Shown piece by piece: positions 60,695-64,000 of a stretch of DNA of 64,000 nt. Under the pieces are notes generated by a model. It was not told where the DNA came from and searched no databases. It saw only the letters and a list, made by a program, of their open reading frames with translations. How positions within the stretch are numbered: the stretch's first letter is position 1; each line of letters begins with the position of its first letter. Both the position numbers and the translations under genes were made by a program. The stretch is taken from the NCBI GenBank assembly GCA_021770925.1, contig JAETPY010000001.1, positions 17,145 to 81,144 on the forward strand, in the 5' to 3' direction. Origin of the DNA: Erysipelotrichaceae bacterium (GTDB lineage: Bacteria; Bacillota_I; Bacilli_A; Erysipelotrichales; Coprobacillaceae).

Positions 60695-61696
60695 TTATAA
60701 ATTACCAATAATTGACATCATCGGAATAACAATTGAAACATAAACTAAAATAACAAAACCTGCAGTAAAACAATAAATTAACGGAACTATAATCTTAACT
60801 ATTTTCATAATCTTAAAATGTAAAGTCTCAAGAGAAATCTTTAAATAGTTATCAAGAGATTTATTAATACAATTATCGTGCATCAACAATTTAAAACTAG
60901 CAGTAAATAATGGTTCAAAATAATTAAACTGGCAAACTGTATTTTCTAGAGATTCACCATTTAAAATTTTTAGATATATTTCATATATTAGCATTTTAAT
61001 ATCACTATCATTAATTTGCTGATAAAGCATAATGATTATATCTGTTGTATCATAACCGTTGATCAATAATTCATTATAATATAGAGCAAATTTAATTGAA
61101 TAATATTTTTGAATCATATTTTGAATGATCCATATATGATTTACTAAAAAATCTATTAATTGATAATACTGTTTTTTTACAGCATAGATAGCAATAAAAC
61201 AAATACTACTAAAAAATATTAAAATAATAATTATAAAAAATGGTATGATTTTAAATAACTTAAACATTATTTTTGTTATAAAATTAGGCTCAATATTAAA
61301 TTCTATAAAAAGCTGCATTATTGATGGTAATAAGGCATAAACAATAAATAACGAAAACATCATTAAAAAAATAATTAATAAAACCGGATATGTTAATTCC
61401 TTTTTTAATTTTCTGAATGTCTCATCTCTTGTTTTACAAATATCTAAACTTTGGATAAGTGCTTTTGAAAGATTATTTTTAATTCTAAAAAATTTAAAAT
61501 ATTCAATAAATGTTTGATTAAAATCACATTCGATTATTGCCTCATCAAATGTTAAACCATTATTTAACTTTTCTCTTAATTTTTCAATTCGATTATCATG
61601 ATAAATAAAACTACAAATATCTAAAATATCCTGAATCAAATAACCTTGTTGTAAAAAATAAGCAACATTCTCTAAAAAACGATATTCCTCATTCAT
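60695..61696 (-). CDS. comGB: Competence pseudopilus platform protein ComGB
   Basis: A 333-residue GspF/PilC-type inner-membrane protein with two T2SSF domains. Helices: about 105-125 (LLIIFLMMFSLFIVYALLP), about 150-170 and about 305-330. It anchors the pseudopilus and couples it to the ComGA ATPase. It overlaps comGA by eight bases. Confidence 0.9.
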   Translation of the reverse strand: MNEEYRFLENVAYFLQQGYLIQDILDICSFIYHDNRIEKLREKLNNGLTFDEAIIECDFNQTFIEYFKFFRIKNNLSKALIQSLDICKTRDETFRKLKKELTYPVLLIIFLMMFSLFIVYALLPSIMQLFIEFNIEPNFITKIMFKLFKIIPFFIIIILIFFSSICFIAIYAVKKQYYQLIDFLVNHIWIIQNMIQKYYSIKFALYYNELLINGYDTTDIIIMLYQQINDSDIKMLIYEIYLKILNGESLENTVCQFNYFEPLFTASFKLLMHDNCINKSLDNYLKISLETLHFKIMKIVKIIVPLIYCFTAGFVILVYVSIVIPMMSIIGNL

Positions 61697-62675
61697 AAAA
61701 AATCCCTGCTACTTGTTGATAATTAACCAAGTTGTTTTCTAATAATATTTTAGCATTATCCTTAAATGTATTATAACTAACAGACTGGTTATTAAAAAAA
61801 TCACAAATTTTACTACGATCTAAATATTCAGGTAAAACAAGCGGGGTGTGCTTATTTTTATGATACAGCATTTTTTGTGACATCACTCCCACCAAAACAT
61901 CTTCAACATCTATCTTTAATACCCCCAAATTCAAAAGACGTCTAATTGTAGTTAAACAATTACTAGAATGAATTGTTGTTAATACTAAGTGACCGGTTAA
62001 AGCACAAGTTATTGCTAATCTTGCTGTTTGTTCATCACGTATTTCCCCAATCATAATTATATCAGGATCATGCCGAAGAATTTGTTTTAGAGAATTATTG
62101 TATGTAATTCCTAACTTTTCATTAATCTGGATTTGTAAACAATAAGATTTTTTAATTTCTATGGGATCTTCTAAAGTAACAATATTTTTTTGATAGCTTT
62201 GATTTATTGTATCCAGCAAAGTATAAAGAGTAGTAGATTTGCCTGAACCTGTTGCCCCGCTTACGATAAATAATCCTGAATCCAAAGTTACTATTTGTTT
62301 TAAAAAATCTCTTGTATCTTTAAACAGAGTAAGTTCATCTAATGATAATTTATGATGATTATTTAATATTCTAATCACAATACTGTCAATATCTTTACCA
62401 GGTAAACTAGAAACTCGAAGATAGTATATTCTATCATCATATAGATAATTCAAATGTCCGGTTTGAGGTCTTAATTGATAATTAATATCAATATTAGATT
62501 TAAAACGAATATAATTCATTAATTTAATTCCTTGTTTATATTCTAAAGCATCATAGATTACTAAATCACCATGTTGTCTAAATGAAATAGTACATTGTTG
62601 TTTTAATAACAAATGAATATCAGATGTTTTATAAGTAATAGCATGGTTTATTATTTTTTCAAATAGATCATTCAT
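61689..62675 (-). CDS. comGA: Competence pseudopilus ATPase ComGA
   Basis: A 328-residue PilT/GspE-type traffic ATPase. Walker A IVSGATGSGKSTTLY, Asp box LEDPIEI, Walker B IIMIGEIRDEQTARLAI with the HSS/His box HLVLTTIHSS. It lacks the N-terminal extension of large GspE proteins, as ComGA normally does. First gene of the comG operon. GGAGGA upstream. I see no ComK box or competence-sigma box in the 77-bp leader. Confidence 0.95.
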   Translation of the reverse strand: MNDLFEKIINHAITYKTSDIHLLLKQQCTISFRQHGDLVIYDALEYKQGIKLMNYIRFKSNIDINYQLRPQTGHLNYLYDDRIYYLRVSSLPGKDIDSIVIRILNNHHKLSLDELTLFKDTRDFLKQIVTLDSGLFIVSGATGSGKSTTLYTLLDTINQSYQKNIVTLEDPIEIKKSYCLQIQINEKLGITYNNSLKQILRHDPDIIMIGEIRDEQTARLAITCALTGHLVLTTIHSSNCLTTIRRLLNLGVLKIDVEDVLVGVMSQKMLYHKNKHTPLVLPEYLDRSKICDFFNNQSVSYNTFKDNAKILLENNLVNYQQVAGIFYE

Positions 62676-62727
62676 AAAATTTCCTCCTATTATCTTTTAC
62701 GATATAAAAAGACAAATTACTTCAAAA

Positions 62728-62754
62728 ATAAAAAAAATCGTATAAACGATTTTT
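62728..62754 (-). terminator. Terminator of the MBL hydrolase gene
   Basis: On the - strand AAAATCGT, loop TTAT, ACGATTTT, then TTTTT. It overlaps the gene's stop codon. Confidence 0.88.
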
Positions 62755-63361
62755 ATAAATAAGGATTATTCATTTGTTCTTCTTTTAAAGTTGTACTAGT
62801 TCCATGTCCTGGATATACTATTGCATCAAAATTAAATTCTTTAATTTTTTCTAATGATTTATTAGTATCATGTTTAGAAGAATTAGGAAAATCAAAACGA
62901 CCAATTGATCCTTTAAATAATACATCACCTGCAAAAATAATATTTTCTTTAGGCAAATAAATCATTGATGAGCCTGGACAATGTCCTGGCAAATGTAACC
63001 ATTCTATTTCAAAATTACCGATTTTCATATTTTCTCGGCTTTCAATTACTGGTGCTTTTACAACAAATGGTTTTTCAAAAATTGATAAATTAGCTCTAGA
63101 ATCATGTAGTAGTAATATATCATCTTGGTGAATATAAATTGGACAATGATAATGCTCATATAAGTAATCAACTGCTCCTATATGGTCAAAATGTCCATGT
63201 GTTAATAAAACAGCATCTAAAATTAATTCATTTGCATTTATATAATTGACGACTTTTCTACCATTTGCTCCTGGATCTACAACAAAACAATGCTTATTAT
63301 CATCACTAACAACATAACAGTTTGTTTGCATATTTCCTAATAATAATGTTTTTATTTTCAT
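62753..63361 (-). CDS. MBL-fold hydrolase (glyoxalase II-like, YqgX family)
   Basis: A 202-residue metallo-beta-lactamase enzyme. It has THGHFDHIGA (ligand motif), LPGHCPGSS, FAGDVLF and YPGHGTST, all metal ligands intact. Close to YqgX-type thioesterases that act on methylglyoxal or bacillithiol adducts; substrate uncertain. It often sits beside comGA in Firmicutes. AGGAGGA ribosome site. Confidence 0.9.
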   Translation of the reverse strand: MKIKTLLLGNMQTNCYVVSDDNKHCFVVDPGANGRKVVNYINANELILDAVLLTHGHFDHIGAVDYLYEHYHCPIYIHQDDILLLHDSRANLSIFEKPFVVKAPVIESRENMKIGNFEIEWLHLPGHCPGSSMIYLPKENIIFAGDVLFKGSIGRFDFPNSSKHDTNKSLEKIKEFNFDAIVYPGHGTSTTLKEEQMNNPYL

Positions 63362-63380
63362 ATTTTCTCCTCCTATAAAG

Positions 63381-63400
63381 AAAAAAAGCCGTTAGGCTTA
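63381..63400 (-). terminator. Terminator of rpmG
   Basis: On the - strand AAGCC, loop TAAC, GGCTT, then a T run. The stem starts inside the rpmG stop. Confidence 0.85.
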
Positions 63401-63547
63401 TTTCTTTTCTTTATGTACAGTTTTTCTATTACATCTTGGACAATATTTATTTACTTCCATTCTATCAGGATGATTTCTCTTATTTTTTGTATTAATGTAA
63501 TTTTCTTCACCGCATTCAGTACATTTAAGAATGATATTTTCTCTCAT
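63398..63547 (-). CDS. rpmG: 50S ribosomal protein L33 (zinc form)
   Basis: A 49-residue protein. [10 protein letters not shown] and [14 protein letters not shown] give two CxxC pairs, so it is the zinc-binding (C+) form. GGAGGTGTAGGTA precedes the ATG. The gene lies between the MBL gene and a PBP gene; a secE neighbour, common elsewhere, is absent. L33 zinc forms are often replaced by zinc-free paralogues under Zur control; no paralogue is in the window. Confidence 0.95.
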   Translation of the reverse strand: MRENIILKCTECGEENYINTKNKRNHPDRMEVNKYCPRCNRKTVHKEKK

Positions 63548-63648
63548 TACCTACACCTCCATTTGTAAACTTCCGTTAAATATATTAACATAGTCTCAAC
63601 TTAATTACTAGCATTTTTTTATTTAAATCATACTTTTCTACACATTTA

Positions 63649-63667
63649 ATGATATTTGACATATCAT
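63649..63667. terminator. Weak hairpin downstream of the PBP gene
   Basis: ATGATAT, loop TTGAC, ATATCAT. It lies between the PBP stop and rpmG and has no U run, so it may be only a weak terminator. Confidence 0.3.
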
Positions 63668-63685
63668 CATAAATTAATATATTCC

Positions 63686-64000
63686 TCAATTATTTGAATT
63701 GTTTAATACATATTTATCATAGTATCTATCAACAATTTGTTGTGAAATCAATGGTGCTGAACTGCTGCTTCCATTTGATGCGGTTGTTTGACGAATCGCT
63801 ACGCAGGCAAATGCCACTAATGGCTTTGAGTTTTCATCAGTCTGAATATATCCTATCTGTAAATGGTTTGGATAATCAGTTTCTCCTGTTCCAGTATAAT
63901 CTTCCGCTGTCCCTGTCTTTGCATATGTTATATATGGTTTACTGCTCCAGTAGGCATTGCATGTCCCGCTGCTTCTTGTTACACAGGCTCTCATTCCCTG
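63686..64000 (-). CDS. Penicillin-binding transpeptidase, 3' end (truncated by window)
   Basis: The C-terminal 104 residues of a class B penicillin-binding protein run off the right edge. YAKTGTAED carries the KTG motif, the third box of the transpeptidase active site, followed by IGYIQTDENSKPLVAFACVA and a C-terminal helix. The SxxK and SxN boxes lie outside. The B. subtilis neighbour of rpmG here is pbpA (yqgF), so this is likely the elongation-type transpeptidase PBP2A. Confidence 0.85.
   Translation of the reverse strand, partial: QGMRACVTRSSGTCNAYWSSKPYITYAKTGTAEDYTGTGETDYPNHLQIGYIQTDENSKPLVAFACVAIRQTTASNGSSSSAPLISQQIVDRYYDKYVLNNSNN

Noticed and set aside
1-64000. CRISPR arrays, insertion sequences, prophage, tRNA and rRNA genes
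   Set aside because: No regularly spaced repeats, transposase, phage structural genes or tRNA/rRNA-like sequences were seen by eye; a tool scan (CRISPR finder, tRNAscan, ISfinder) would be the decisive check.

Overview
The window is about 64 kb of very AT-rich DNA with strong Shine-Dalgarno sites (AGGAGG or GGAGG), short intergenic gaps and simple stem-plus-U terminators. Gene content and order are those of a spore-forming low-GC Firmicute. Sporulation genes (dpaA/dpaB, spoIIIE, sigK, spoIIM, spoIVB, spoIIIAH, a sirA-like gene) are mixed with Mollicute-like traits (Arg-tip EF-P, NadD-YqeK fusion, reduced gene clusters). This points to the Erysipelotrichia (Coprobacillaceae/Thomasclavelia-like gut bacteria). 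That assignment is inferred from gene content, not measured.

Layout. 0-1.8 kb: an accessory edge with a GNAT acetyltransferase, an unknown membrane protein and a small SecB-like protein. 1.85-5.0 kb: a dipicolinate operon (dpaA-dpaB-aspartokinase-DapA-like). 5.3-17.2 kb: RNase J2, SpoIIIE/FtsK, a BMP-type nucleoside ABC transporter (nupNOPQ) and an M16 peptidase pair, in the order used by Bacillus subtilis. 17.3-20.4 kb: a 6S-like RNA, ynzC, tkt, a sirA-like gene and yneF. 20.4-27.2 kb: a histidine phosphatase, plsY, topoisomerase IV (parE-parC) and an uninterrupted sigK. 27.3-33.9 kb: a ribosome-assembly and NAD cluster (yqeH-yhbY-nadD/yqeK-rsfS-yqeM-mtnN-U32 peptidase). 34-42.3 kb: an XRE regulator, a phosphoesterase, two orphan PTS IIB genes, an ACT/PFL pair, a DUF815 ATPase, a DUF2156-GNAT fusion and a lone purF.

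At about 42.3 kb gene direction flips completely: nearly everything to the left is on the + strand and everything to the right is on the - strand. The gap at the flip contains a 28-bp sequence that closely resembles the Firmicute XerCD site dif, and xerD lies 1.6 kb away. I read this as the chromosome replication terminus. 42.4-49 kb (- strand): a small membrane protein, deoB, xerD, spoIIM, dinB, azlCD and an unknown 384-aa protein. 49-58.9 kb: spoIVB-recN-tlyA-dxs-ispA-xseB-xseA-nusB-asp23-spoIIIAH-efp, the B. subtilis order with ahrC, folD, accBC, spoIIIAA-AG and spo0A missing from their usual places. 58.9-64 kb: a complete comGA-GG competence pseudopilus operon, an MBL hydrolase, rpmG and the 3' end of a transpeptidase gene.

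There is no CRISPR array, insertion sequence, prophage, tRNA or rRNA. Most of the window is core genome. The most interesting features are the terminus/dif junction, the eroded dipicolinate and spoIIIA loci, the Arg32 EF-P, and the unknown 384-aa gene where spo0A would be expected.
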